Part shown: piece after piece, positions 24,701-33,800 of the stretch
How the letters are laid out: every line of letters starts with the position of its first letter
Position numbering within the stretch: the stretch's first letter is position 1
Assembly: GCA_010645155.1 (NCBI GenBank)
Contig: CM021317.1
Coordinates: 4,755,942 to 4,819,941, forward strand
Reading direction: 5' to 3'
Origin: Tigriopus japonicus
Taxonomy: Eukaryota; Arthropoda; Copepoda; Harpacticoida; Harpacticidae
Length of the DNA stretch: 64,000 bases
Translations under genes and position numbers: made by a program
The notes under the pieces: model-generated
Databases searched by the model: none
What the model saw: the letters and a program-made list of their open reading frames with translations, nothing else
Told to the model about the DNA's origin: nothing

Positions 24701-27700
24701 ACTACTTTTCATCCCAAGACTAAAACTACTTTTGAAAAAATAGGGACCTGAGAGTAGTGATGGATCAAAAGAGCTCTTTGTCAAAACCGTAACCGAGAGC
24801 ATAATTGTCATTCGCAATCGTAGGATGATTAACAATGCAAGGGATTTGAGCGAAATTTTCCATATTTCTTGTAAAATCCTACCTACTTTCGGTTCATTCA
24901 CAAGTTTTATTTCACATTTTTTAAAATATATTTAATTTTATCACATGTTGATAAAACACATGTTTTATCACATTTTGTCACTTTTGCAAAGTACATGGAA
25001 ATTGTATTTTATCCGTGATGTTTGTGTTGTTAATCCATGTGATAAATACTCACCCTAAGGGTTAGCACTGCTCTTCAATGAAAAAATGAAGTGACAATCA
25101 GCGCCATCCAGTGGTGACAAAAACAATTTAGGGTATATTGACGAGATTTTCAAACTTGGTTTGCTTTTATTCCTTGGATTTTAAACACGCTAAAATCGTA
25201 GCTCAATTGCAGCCGACTCGAAATGTAAAGACATGATTTTAAAAGATAAGCCTTGACTTTAGCAACAAGTACAGGAACTAATCTTATCTCAAATGGGTGA
25301 TAAATAGCCGGAAAGAGCTGAAAAATCCAAGTGTTCAGAGAACGCATCGTAAAAACGTACATCTCTGGATTTTAATTTGAAATATTCAACCTCGTGCTTG
25401 AAAGGAACTTTTAAGGTGACATGGTGATCAAAACCTCTATCATAAAGAAGGTTTACCTACACCCAAATCCTCCAGAAAGAAGATTTCTTGAGTTTGTAGT
25501 TTCCATGGCCGGCTTTTGTCGACTTAAAGATCAATGAACAAAATTGCATTACTTTCAAAGCCAGACTACTTTGTACAATCAAAGGTAGATTAGTATTAAG
25601 CCATTTACCAGACTAACTGATTTAGGGGTGATCCCTCTGAAAAAACTTGAACACACGCAGTAAAAGTAAAGTGGTTTGTAGGGTTGAAGCGGCCCAGAAT
25701 ATTTATTGGAGTGATTGACTAGAGAGATATCACAGCTATTTATGCATGAATTCCTAGTGGACGCACAAGCCAATTAATTATCACATGGCTTGAGGTGTAT
25801 CACCCTCCACAAACAAATTTTGAAATATAAGCACTAAGAAGACACTAAATATACAATACACTAGTGTTTTAAAGAGAAGGTAAGGAAAAAAATTAAAAAT
25901 AGCAACCAAATTGAAGTACAGTAGATCATCACACTTCTATTTTTAGTTTTGAATGATAAAACTAGGTCATTGGATATAAACAGTCTTCTAAGTTTTGAAG
26001 GCATAGCTTAAGGTTGTACAACTTTGAAGCACGAAGAATTTGGGGGATTAAAAGTTTTTCAACTGTTCTTGGGATTTCCTCGAGACTTTCAATAATATAG
26101 AGACAAGTCAACAAACATTTTTTTTCATGATTTAGTGCTCATTTTAAGAAAAACGGAATCGACAAACCACAAGTAAAATATCTTTTTTGAAGAAGAACTG
26201 AGCAAATATTTTTGCCCAAAAAATGGCAAATTTTAAAAACAACATTAAAAAACTTCTTTCGTGATATTGATTTTTTTAAACATTTTTCACCTTTCAACTC
26301 ATTACCGATCTCTTAAGCGCAAACCCTTTTTACAGGTACAAGTTCCAATCTACTTTGGTCACATCCTTTATAAAGGACTTTGCTCCCTCTGCTCAGAATA
26401 TGTAAAAAAATTTTTTCTACGCACACCATTTTTTTTAGAAATCGATGGAACCGATGTGTAGAGTGGACCAACAAAAAAATGGGAATGGCCGTGGGCGCCC
26501 TTTTCATCCGGGACAATTTCAATCATGACAGCAAGGTTCGTTCTCTGAACTTTTAAAACACACCCCAAGGGCAACCTTTAGGTTCTTTGATCTCTTTGAT
26601 AGGTGACAGCCCTAGAAATGATTCACGATATTCGCGAGGCCTTCAATGAACTTTTAGAAGAGAATGAGTGGATGGACAAGGAGACTCGAGCCGTGGCCAA
26701 AGACAAAGCCAACGGTATGAACGAACGCATCGGGTACCCGGAATACATCACTAATGCTTCCCGTCTTGAAGAAGAATATAAAGATGTAAGACGGCATAAG
26801 CTTCCTCAGTTTTGAATCATTTTCACATAGGTTGCAATTGGTTTTAGTTGGAAATCTCACAAGGCATGTTCCTCCAAGACTTGTTCAACATTTTGGCCTT
26901 TGAAGGGTCTCGAATCGTTGAGAAACTTCGAAAACCTGTGGATAAAGACAAATGGGCCACGGAACCTGCCGTTGTCAATGCCTTTTACAATCCTAATAAA
27001 AATGACATTGGTAAGGATCAACTTGTGAGATCTTCAAGTTATGGCCTTCACTAAAACCCTATTTTTGGTACGTTCAGTCTTTCCAGCCGGAATTCTTCAG
27101 CCTTTGTTCTACAGTCAGCATTTTCCCAAATCGCTCAATTATGGCGGAATCGGAGTTGTGATTGGGCATGAAATAACCCACGGATTTGATGATAAAGGTA
27201 AACTCAAAAGTTATCATTTCACTGGCTCACCATAATTGTAACACCATCCACTCGTTAGGGTGATGAATAATGATTCAAGTGCAATTAATTGATAACAATA
27301 CCGACCTGTATTAAAGTATTTGATTATTTTTTTTTGGCCTTGGAAAATGAGGTACATATTGTCGAAAATGAATGTTTCAAAACTAGTGATGGACCGAAAG
27401 CACTTTCGGCCAAAATTACGGCCGAAATTTCGGTTTCGGTTTCGGTTATGCCTACCGAAACCGAAAGCAGACATATAGGATGGAGTTTGACAACAAAATC
27501 GAAAAAAAATTCGTCCAAAAAACCTCTGAAATTTAAGTTTCCCCATTTTTCAAAATTTGCGACTACCCAACATCGAACACAAGAGCAATTTATTGTTTAA
27601 GGTTGATTTTGCATTTAAACAATCTTGTAGTCAGCTGGTTTCGGCTTCGGTTTCGGTTTCGGTTAAGCCCTTTCGGTCCATCACTATTTAAACCCACACA

Positions 27701-28870
27701 TATTTGGCCAAGAGATGCAGCAAGTTTTACGCTGACTTTTATGAAACCTTTCTTTTGTTTAAGTAGATTCATTTCGTAATCTCTTTTTTTAGATTCAATG
27801 TATTGGTTGACCATAATTTGTCAAATCAACAATTAAATTCCTTTCCTAAGATCTACCAGCAATAGAGGTTGGCTCTATTTCTGCGTTTTATTACTAATTA
27901 ATGACCGACACAACTTTCATCTGAATCTAGATTGTCGCAGAATAATAATACGTACATAGGAACAGCACATACAGTAAAGTCATTACAAAAGTAACCCTCT
28001 GTTGCAAAGGGTCGATGATCTAGCTATCGATTAAGTAGGTAAATTGCTCCCCTGAATTTACAAGAAGTTTCCCGGTACTCTCTCCATCAGGACGGCAGTT
28101 CGATAAGCACGGCAATTTGAAGCAATGGTGGAACAATCGGACGATCGCCGAGTTCCGCACAGCCGCCCAATGCATCATTGATCAATACACGGACTATCAA
28201 CTCGAAGACGTCAACTTGAACATTAACGGCAAAATGACTCAGGGAGAAAACATTGCCGACAACGGCGGTCTCAAGCAAGCCTTTCGAGTGAGTACATTAC
28301 GAACAATTTGAATTCCCAAGAAAGAAACCCCATGATTCACATTCAGACGGAGAAGAACTCAAACGGGACTAGGTCAGCAGACTTCACACATCTTGTTTAT
28401 CTTAGCATCCGAGAAACCCCTCTCGAATGCTTACGTCAATGTGTACTGTGAAATCTGGCCAAGACATCCCTGACAAATGATTTCTTGCTTAACCCACGAA
28501 AAACTTAATCTTCGTTAACTCTTGAAGGCTTACAAAAAGTGGGTGGCTGAGCATGGGGAAGAGGCTCTTTTACCCGGCTTGAACATGACCCATGACCAGT
28601 TGTTCTTCTTGAACTATGCCCAAATATGGTGTGGCTCCATGAGACCCGAGGATGCTGTCACCAAGATCCGATCCTCGGTTCATTCTCCAGGACCGATTCG
28701 AGTCCTTGGACCGCTTTCGAACTCATGGTGAGAGAAACATACCTACACAAACTGGAGTTTCGGTTTCGCATGTTGTTTTTTATCGGCGTTTTTGCAGGGA
28801 TTTTGCGAAAGCCTTCAATTGTCCGGCAGGATCGCGAATGAATCCAGTGGAAAAATGTTCGGTTTGGTAA
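9726..28870 (+). CDS. Neprilysin-like zinc endopeptidase (M13), 5' exon missing
   Basis: Type II membrane peptidase that would cleave small peptides outside the cell. Exons read from splice sites: 9726-10122, 11839-11880, 12006-12167, 15803-15886, 15952-16160, 18449-18628, 20045-20259, 20332-20451, 26439-26535, 26603-26785, 26848-27010, 27078-27197, 28091-28287, 28528-28727, 28798-28870. Together they give 2,442 nt, an exact frame of 813 residues plus TAA. From the first listed exon: cytoplasmic tail with a CCC cluster (residues 70-72), signal anchor about 86-110, then [11 protein letters not shown] and GLPSRDYF motifs, NAFY substrate loop, zinc site HEITH (648-652), ENIAD with the third zinc ligand (E710), and the family-typical C-terminal CSVW. 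All catalytic residues are present. An in-frame TAG directly precedes exon 9726 and that exon has no ATG before the membrane segment, so an upstream start exon is required. Poly(A) signal at 28931. The 20.4-26.4 kb intron contains two antisense genes. Confidence 0.93.
12809..12857. mobile_element. 37-bp palindromic micro-insertion with 6-bp target duplication
   Basis: Arms CTAGAGCACTATAATAAC and its exact reverse complement around one central T (12815-12851). Directly flanked by CCTGAT on both sides (12809-12814 and 12852-12857). It lies in the neprilysin intron 12168-15802. Confidence 0.75.
13269..13313. mobile_element. 33-bp palindromic micro-insertion, second copy
   Basis: CTAGAGCACTATAAT at 13275 and AGTGCTCTAG ending at 13307 form the same palindrome with a shorter, slightly diverged centre. 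Flanks GCAAAA and TCAAAA match at five of six positions. Same intron as the first copy, 0.4 kb away. Confidence 0.65.
14368..14601 (+). mobile_element. tRNA-derived SINE, full-length copy
   Basis: 5' tRNA-like head with an A box (TGGCGTCGTGGTTAGCGCAG, 14379-14398) and B box (AGTTCGATTCTC, 14422-14433), the two RNA polymerase III promoter boxes. The body continues with ACACCCACAGACAGAGAACC and GATGGCTGGCTTCG, then GGCCGGGCGAGGCTCAA, to CCGACCCTAACACC. A second copy at 34.6-34.7 kb shares the body. Lies in a neprilysin intron. Confidence 0.8.
14856..15108 (-). mobile_element. TA-flanked MITE (GTGATGGACCGAAA family), diverged copy
   Basis: TA then GTGATGGACCGAAAAG at the left; the interior carries the reverse complement of the family's conserved TCGGTTATGCCTACCGAAAC segment near 15060-15090. 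The right terminal repeat is lost. Reverse orientation relative to the copy at 27.4 kb. Confidence 0.55.
16390..16632. mobile_element. Hairpin MITE, TAGGTYAGTTGTTRAGG family, copy A
   Basis: About 243 bp whose two halves are inverted copies along nearly the whole length (left AGAAGCATCTCTAGAAAC, right mirrored). A second copy is at 59.8 kb. No coding capacity. Lies in the neprilysin intron 16161-18448. Confidence 0.65.
16703..16795. mobile_element. Short hAT-type MITE
   Basis: Starts CAGGGTCTGCGGCCC at 16711 and ends CTAACCCCTG at 16787 (CAG...CTG ends, inverted). Flanking octamers GTTTAAAC and GTCTAAAT match at six of eight. Related at its ends to the larger hAT-type MITE at 47.7 kb. Confidence 0.5.
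19093..19626. mobile_element. Element with terminal inverted repeat TGATCACTAGGGCYCGG
   Basis: Left TGATCACTAGGGCTCGGA and right the reverse complement of TGATCACTAGGGCCCGGA about 534 bp apart, both followed inward by T-rich sequence. Interior AT-rich without a transposase frame. AGGGCTCRGA ends recur at 49,398 and 56,165. Lies in the neprilysin intron 18629-20044. Confidence 0.55.
20442..22346 (-). CDS. Beta-glucuronidase copy 1 (GH2), intronless, nested in neprilysin intron
   Basis: Glycoside hydrolase family 2 enzyme removing terminal beta-glucuronic acid from glycosaminoglycans or glucuronides, in lysosome or secreted. About 634 residues from the ATG at 22346; an open frame extends 27 bp further up but only through a GTG. 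Hydrophobic signal peptide at residues 9-27. Order: jelly-roll sugar-binding domain, immunoglobulin-like domain, TIM barrel. Acid/base Glu in [10 protein letters not shown] (about residue 447), nucleophile Glu in MTEYGGDT (about 536), and the GNRKGIFTR segment carrying the Asn/Lys pair that recognises the uronate carboxylate. Length matches human GUSB (651). No intron, whereas vertebrate GUSB has many. The last 10 bp lie on the antisense of a neprilysin exon and the neprilysin donor GT lies within this CDS. No clear AATAAA downstream. Confidence 0.93.
   Translation of the reverse strand: MLFSSRCIMLALTTLGTLVAILSAGLCQASHLYPKASSIRQTKSLDGIWQFLSQSSLDPEEGFRNKWFESPLSRSSEGERVIDMPVPSSFNDITTLESLRDFVGWVWYDREFYIPSHWNDQRVFLRFGSAHYTSMVWINGYNVMNHSGGHLPFEADVTQNLQNGRPNRVTVALNNTLGPETIPQGKWKWFKDDPTYPSGYFEMQYSFDFYNYGGIHRPVTLYTVPKSIHIHDIKVATTFVANNLSRANISYEVTLSSEGSCTVDLLDKHGNQVAHSTDCHGLLSVVNPHLWWPYLMSEEYGYLYTLKVSANNSLATDEYLQNVGLRFVSWDNTTFKINHKPFYFKGFGRHEDSNIRGKGLDLPLVAKDYNLIRWTGANSYRTSHYPYADELMDFADRNGIVIIDECPAVNLEGFKPGLLQNHLRVMEELIARDKNHPSVVMWSLGNEPRSNVPEAKGYFQTVADHVRSLDPTRPTILVMSYPVEDEQGGYAVDILGLNRYYGWYSETGLLELIANGTVNEVRKWNQKFGKPLIMTEYGGDTISGFHEVPSTIFTEEYQVELMKENFRAFDQLRQEGILIGEMIWNFADFMTKQDYVRAWGNRKGIFTRDRHPKMSAHVLRERYWSMTSVELTDP
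22590..24560 (-). CDS. Beta-glucuronidase copy 2 (GH2), intronless, nested in neprilysin intron
   Basis: Tandem paralogue of the neighbouring copy, same strand, about 240 bp between its stop and the next start. 656 residues from an ATG; signal peptide about residues 1-20. Acid/base E438 in [10 protein letters not shown], nucleophile E527 in VTEYGADT, N592/K594 in GNRKGIFTR. Same three-domain GH2 layout. Differs by a C-terminal tail of about 40 residues ([14 protein letters not shown]...) that copy 1 lacks. Identity to copy 1 is high across the barrel and lower in the immunoglobulin-like domain, judged by eye. A TATA box and initiator sit directly upstream, and ATTAAA on the minus strand (plus 22531-22536) lies about 55 bp after the stop, so it appears to be a complete transcription unit. 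Intronless structure fits retroposition followed by tandem duplication, or gain from an intron-poor source; the sequence alone does not choose. Confidence 0.94.
   Translation of the reverse strand: MFIMQHLFVLSIFLVSTCNGLLFPKDSPSREIKSLDGIWDFRAQPSLDPEQGFREKWFESPLKSTGDVIDMPVPSSFNDITTDPNLRDFAGWVWYDREFYAPSGWSNSKVFLRFGSAHYTAMVWLNGQEVLEHSGGHLPFEADVSDTIQLGSANRLTVALNNTLGPATIPQGSWKWIKEDGIYPAGSFDMSYSFDFFNYAGIHRPVTLYTVPKSLHVGDVKVVTKSVAEDYSSATIDYVVYVDTLTDDYQCHVQLLEQDGTIAVEQDGCTGTLTVSNNPHLWWPYLMNEEYGYLYTFRVEASNSQESDQYNENIGIRLVSWDDNSFKINHKPFYFRGFGRHEDSNFRGKGLDLSLVTKDYNLIKWTGANSYRTSHYPYAEELMDFADRNGIVIIDECPGVNLEGFKPELLANHLTVMDELITRDKNHPSVVMWSIGNEPRSEVSEAKDYFIQVANHTRSLDPSRPVTLVMFRPYNQDQGAYSVDIVSINRYYGWYSQTGQIDLIANAVETDIRNWRAKFKKPILVTEYGADTIHGFHEVPSTIFTEEYQTDLMRENFKAFDNTKEDGILIGEMIWNFADFMTVQEYKRVWGNRKGIFTRDRHPKASAHVLRDRYWKLAQGEGLPNNLDEAFKPRYLQDQCPAPAKPLPRVEVINRG
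24570..24604 (-). promoter_or_regulatory. Core promoter of beta-glucuronidase copy 2: TATA box plus initiator
   Basis: On the minus strand TATAAATA runs 24604-24597 and TCAGT runs 24574-24570. The A of TCAGT (24572) is 32 bp from the first T of the TATA box, the canonical spacing, and 12 bp from the ATG at 24560. TCAGT is the arthropod initiator core. This implies a very short 5' leader. Confidence 0.7.
24757..24902. mobile_element. TA-flanked MITE (GTGATGGACCGAAA family), short diverged copy
   Basis: TA then GTGATGGATCAAAAGAGC on the left; ACTTTCGGTTCATTCAC on the right, the mirrored terminal repeat. 146 bp, internal deletion relative to the 27.4-kb copy. Lies in the neprilysin intron just upstream of beta-glucuronidase copy 2. 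Confidence 0.5.
27384..27686 (+). mobile_element. TA-flanked MITE (GTGATGGACCGAAA family), best-preserved copy
   Basis: GTGATGGACCGAAAG at the left and its exact reverse complement CTTTCGGTCCATCAC at the right, with TA on both sides, the target duplication of Tc1/mariner-type elements. Subterminal TTTCGGTTTCGGTT arrays on both ends in mirrored orientation. About 300 bp, no coding capacity. In the neprilysin intron 27198-28090. Confidence 0.75.
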
Positions 28871-28930
28871 AAAGAATAATGAAGGGATGAGCTATTTTCT
28901 GAACTCTTATGTGCCATGAATGAATCCTGA

Positions 28931-28936
28931 AATAAA
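28931..28936 (+). terminator. Poly(A) signal of neprilysin gene
   Basis: AATAAA about 60 bp after the neprilysin TAA. Confidence 0.6.
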
Positions 28937-30850
28937 ATTGTATTCCCACGTACTGTCGTTTCAGATAGAGTGCTTTACTTGGTAAGAACAAAACAAAAGC
29001 GGATTGGGAAGCATTCGTTTAAACATCCAAGGTTATGGCATTGTAGTTCTTCAATACGTCAAGATTAATAATAGTGTACATCCTATTCAGAAAGAATCTT
29101 TGGACTTGAACGGGATTGTTGGATGCTTTTCACCGACGAATTTCCGGTTCCAGAAATCAGTGTTGCCAATTTAGGATTTGTTACGACTTTTGTGTCTAAG
29201 ATTGTGCTGACAAAATTGCTGGTTATGAGAACATGTCTTAAAATAAGAATAGTTTTATTGCTGACAGAAATACATAACATCTAGGACAGAAGTTCCCTTC
29301 TTATTCGAAATATTAGTATCTTACTAAATATATATTACTAAATAAATATTTATTATATGAACGTGTATACGTCTAATCGGGATTCGAAAGTGCTGATGGA
29401 AACAAAAAAAATGGTTTTAGCTGATGTGATGGTTCATGGTCGAAGGTCATCTTCATGTCTCCTTTCTCATTAAAGTATTCATCAGCACTTTCCACAGCTC
29501 AGATTAAGCACGAACCAAAACTTTGAACCAAGTTACAAACCATAAGGAGACATTTTGGTGGACGAAAAAAAATCAAAGTCAAACAAAGGAGACTCTTTTA
29601 CTCCTTAAATCATTTCTTCGAGGAAAAAAAAGAGTAAACTTTATTTTTCACGAAAAAATGGTGCATGCGTCAAATATCCGGGATTCGATTGGCGAAATCT
29701 CCGAGACAAATAAAAAAATAAAGAAACACTTTGAGATGAAACAAGAATCAGGCTCTCAAAACCGAGAGAATTTCAGCTATTAACGTCCCATTTTCCTTAA
29801 AGAGAAGTTTTCCCTAATCCGTCACTTTCTTCGAGTTACGCATGCGTCTCAAAGAAAACTGAATATTAGATGAAAGGAGCTCAAAAGAATGAAAACACTT
29901 GAGTGGGGTAAAACTCTGTTCATTGCTGATTTTACGGATTATAATACATATTTTGTCTGTCTCTTTCTTCAAGTTGGATTCACCCTTATGTCAAGAGACG
30001 TCCACATCTATCACTTCCGAACTTGGCCTGGACTTTGTGGGCGAACTAGGTATCGAGTTCAAGATCGCTGCAGCAATGATATGGGAGTTTTCTGCCAATG
30101 CCTGAAATTAAGCAAATTAATGTTTGATTTTTATTAGTAAGTCAATTGAAGTGTTTTTTGTGCCTTTTCATGGAGGGAAAACGTCGATAAATTTCATGGA
30201 ATTTCATGAACAGTCCGTGCATGTAGAAAGATAAAAACTCAGGATTACTCCAGCAAATGTGTCATTTTCTTTTACAAAAAGTCATACTTCATGTAGTAGT
30301 AGACCACTATTATATTGCTGGAACTTGTCAATGCGACATACTTTACACAATTTCTTGGATTATGCCAAGTTTCGTCTCTTTGCAAGTTCATGCACAGTAT
30401 GAGCTTATTATGACGCTTGTCCCCAGAGTTGCTTTATGAAAGGCACAATAAAGTAAGCCATGAGTGCATACAAACATTTGGATCATGTAGACAGCTGTCA
30501 CACAATTTAGCATATCCTGAACGCATTCTGCTTGGATGGCCTCTTTTGTTTTTAAAACAAACAACTTACTGTCAGAGCAAGGCGTTGTTCAGGAAGTGAA
30601 GTTGAGCTTCAAACTAAGAGAAAAGCGACAATCAGTGCCATCTTGAGTTAAAAAGAACTCAGTGTGCTTATGTAACATATTTGTCCTTAATTTATGCTCA
30701 CTCAGCTTGACTTCTTGATTATTTTTTGTAATAACGGAGCTGAAGTCTAAAAGACTTGAAACATGAAGTGAAATCTATTTGAAGGTCTAAGCTGCAAGGC
30801 TGGCAACAAGATTCAGTTGAGGATAGCTCAGTAATCAAGAGACTTTGCCC
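28937..30850. other. Spacer between neprilysin and P5B ATPase genes (convergent)
   Basis: The two genes converge here. Apart from the possible exon at 29974-30105 I see AT-rich DNA (for example TATTACTAAATATATATT near 29330) and no recognisable domain. No clear AATAAA for the ATPase gene within 250 bp of its stop. Confidence 0.5.
29974..30105 (+). other. Possible terminal exon of an unidentified gene
   Basis: After a pyrimidine-rich acceptor (TTCTTCAAG) 43 open codons follow to a TGA, with coding-like composition (ITSELGLDFVGELGIEF). No partner exon was found in the 1 kb around it and the antisense strand is also open. Lies between the neprilysin and P5B ATPase genes. Not recognised. Confidence 0.22.
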
Positions 30851-33800
30851 CTATTTTGCCTCCATCTCGTGGCGAATTCGTAAGCTTTGGTTAAAGTTCT
30901 TAATTCTTACCATTTTTGGGTAAGGTTCAGTGTTGCCAGTCATCTCTTGAAAAGCCTCTTCCTCATTTCGGACCACCTCTGTCACGACTGTGAGTCCATC
31001 AATTGGAGAGGAATCAGTGGGTGTCTCTCTGATGGGTTTCCGACTACTTGTAGAGGATATGGGTGGCCATGAAGGGTTGTTTTTCATCCACTTGTCCACT
31101 GATAGATAAACACGCTTAGATTTCTCGTGATTATGGCAACTGAAATGGATTTAAGGTTTTTTAATGAGTGTTTTAGCTTACTTAAATATTTTGATACAAG
31201 TACCTTTTCCGGCAGTGTCTGAAGATCACAAACTCCATGAAATAATCCTCTGTCAAAACGCAAATGATAACATTTGCCACTACAAATCCAATCATGACAA
31301 ATCGGAAGCCATCTATTGGAGGTAAGAGGGTCTCAAAACTGCTTTGAAAATAACTGAAAAAGAAAGAGGAACCAGTTTTATTATTTGATTTTGTGTGGAA
31401 ACATTGATTTATATCCAATGTAACCTCAAGTGGAAACCCATTTTGGATTTACTTACTTTGAAGGGTACAGAACGATGTAAAGGGTGAATCCAGTCATAAA
31501 AAGTAATGAGGCTATGAACCATAGGTTGGTGTAAATCATTTTTCGGTAAGGCGATGATTTCGAGAATGCATATGCCAAGATGATGTATTGAAAGGCAGAT
31601 ATTGTAAACACAGCATAGTTCTCCCAACAGGCAACCTGAATTGAAATCGAAATCCAAGTTAGAGAGCCTACAGGGTTGTTTGCCAAAAGAGCCACTTGTA
31701 CCTCAGAGTCCTCAATAGTTGTTGATTGATAGTAGTCCTCCCATTGTGTTCCATTGTAGGTAGGATTGTCACTATCGAATGGAACAAACCACTCTTGAGA
31801 TTGAACATAGAAAAATGCCAGACATTGGAATGAAATAATGATTGCCATTTGCAAAAGGAGCGACAAGATGGGAGTGAAACTGATGAGCGATTTCATTGGA
31901 GGGTGTGGGGCGAGATCACCTGGATTTGGGAAAAAATAATTTAACTCACGAAACCTCAAAAGTTTCTTTTACGAAGAAAATATTCATACCTTCAAATGCT
32001 TCAGTGAGTCCGAAAAAGAATGCAAACACTGTGATGAGGAAGAGATCGATGTAGAGGAATTGAATGTCCGATAGATTGGAGTCAATGCTGTACAAGATGA
32101 GCACGGTTGTGAACTGAGTCAAGGAGTAGGCGGCCATGTACTTGAAAATGCCAAATGACGTGACCAAAGCACACCGACCTGCAAAGAATGACTCCTGCAA
32201 TTCGGTTCCATCCAATGAAGATTGACTAAATCTCACCCTCTTTAATCAATTCAGGCATGCAGGAAATATTAGGCTCCTTGGATGTGAATGGAGAAGCCAC
32301 AGAGCTTTCAGCTTCCGACAAAGAGATTCCAGTGTGAGCTGCCTTGAGAGCGCCACAATCATTGGCTCCATCTCCACACATGGCTAAAAAATCGAAGCAA
32401 ATTGGTTGATTAAATTGCTTCCACAAAAGATAAAACTCAAAAATAATTTGTCCCTACCGACACAATAGCCCAACTCTTGCAAGTGCTCAACCAAAATTTG
32501 CTTTTGCTCCGGACTCATTCGGGCAAAAACAGCTCCTCGCACAGTTACACGATCCAAAACCTCGGGAAAATGGTGACGAATGATCTCGAAACTGTGCCCA
32601 TCCAAGGCCATGTGATATCTGTCCTCCATGTCGACGATTTTCGTCCCATTGACCGGTTTTGGTCCACTGACCGTGTCACATAAAGTGAACTCGACTTTTG
32701 GACAAATTGGCTTGGTCGGATCCGGAAAGAAGGCGTGAACCATGATAACACGCCCATGAGCTATAATTTTACACTCCTTGGCCACTGAGAGGGCCGTATT
32801 CACGTTGTCTCCAGTCACCATGATGGTCCTTAGTCTGGCTTTGTGTAATTGCTCAATGATGGGAGTGGTTTCTTCCTTCAGTCTGGATCAAAAGTGTTAG
32901 GGGTTCAGCTAAGTTATCCCATTTGACACGTTTTGAATACATTACCTGTTATCCAAGATAATCAGACCAACAAACACGAGGCTTTGTTCCACTTCCTCTC
33001 GTTCCATTCGTTCGATTTTAGTGATCTTCATGGACTTGACCATGTATCTTCGGGCCAAAGCGATCACGCGATATCCTTTTTGGGTGTATCTAAAAAAGGA
33101 TTATTTCAAAGATCAAATAAGGTTTTAGTGGAAACGCTGATTTTGCAATTATTACTCTTTCAAAACTTCATGGAAGTTTTTTGGGATAGACTCTGGGACG
33201 CAGATGGAAGCAATTTTTTCCGGTGATCCTTTGCAGAACACTGTGAAAGGGTTTTGGGACAATCTCCGGACAATCACAGACATGCATTGCCGATTGGATG
33301 AGAAAGGAAATTGGCGAATGATTCCAATGTCATCGTCACCAAGGTCACTCTGCAGAAAATAATCAACATATTTGTGGATGGATTTTCTCTAAAAAAGTGT
33401 CTCATTGTCTATGTTGCTTACTTCTGATCTTTTTGGCGATCCGGGAGGCTCTGGTGGCCGAACTACAGTTGGAGCAATTTGATCATACTGTCAAGAGAGG
33501 TAGTAATATTGATTTTAAATCTGATCAGTTTATGGTTTTGCATCACATCACAGAGGGTGCTTTAAGAAACCCTGTCGGACCCCGTAGGCCCTTGCGCCCT
33601 CTGGATAAATAAACTCAGTCTACCCCATTCCCCATAAATAGGTTCATTTGTGGACTCACCATTTCTGAGGAGTTTACAGTAGGTTCCTCCAGAATCCATC
33701 CAGTGGATTCAAACATCTTCAAGTCAAGTGGATCTCCGCTCAATTCGCCATCAATGATGGTCAAAGAGTGACAAGTGGCCATTCCTCGAACTAATTCCGA

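Noticed and set aside
26336..26438. Neprilysin exon starting after the CAG at 26335
   Set aside because: That frame ends quickly; the acceptor at 26438 restores [15 protein letters not shown] in phase.
27087..27197. Neprilysin exon starting after the CCAG at 27086
   Set aside because: The acceptor nine bases earlier keeps phase and adds the conserved VFP before AGILQP.
31457..31919. One continuous ATPase exon across 31457-31919
   Set aside because: The open frame hides a 66-bp segment with GT...AG ends encoding residues absent from family members; treated as an intron.
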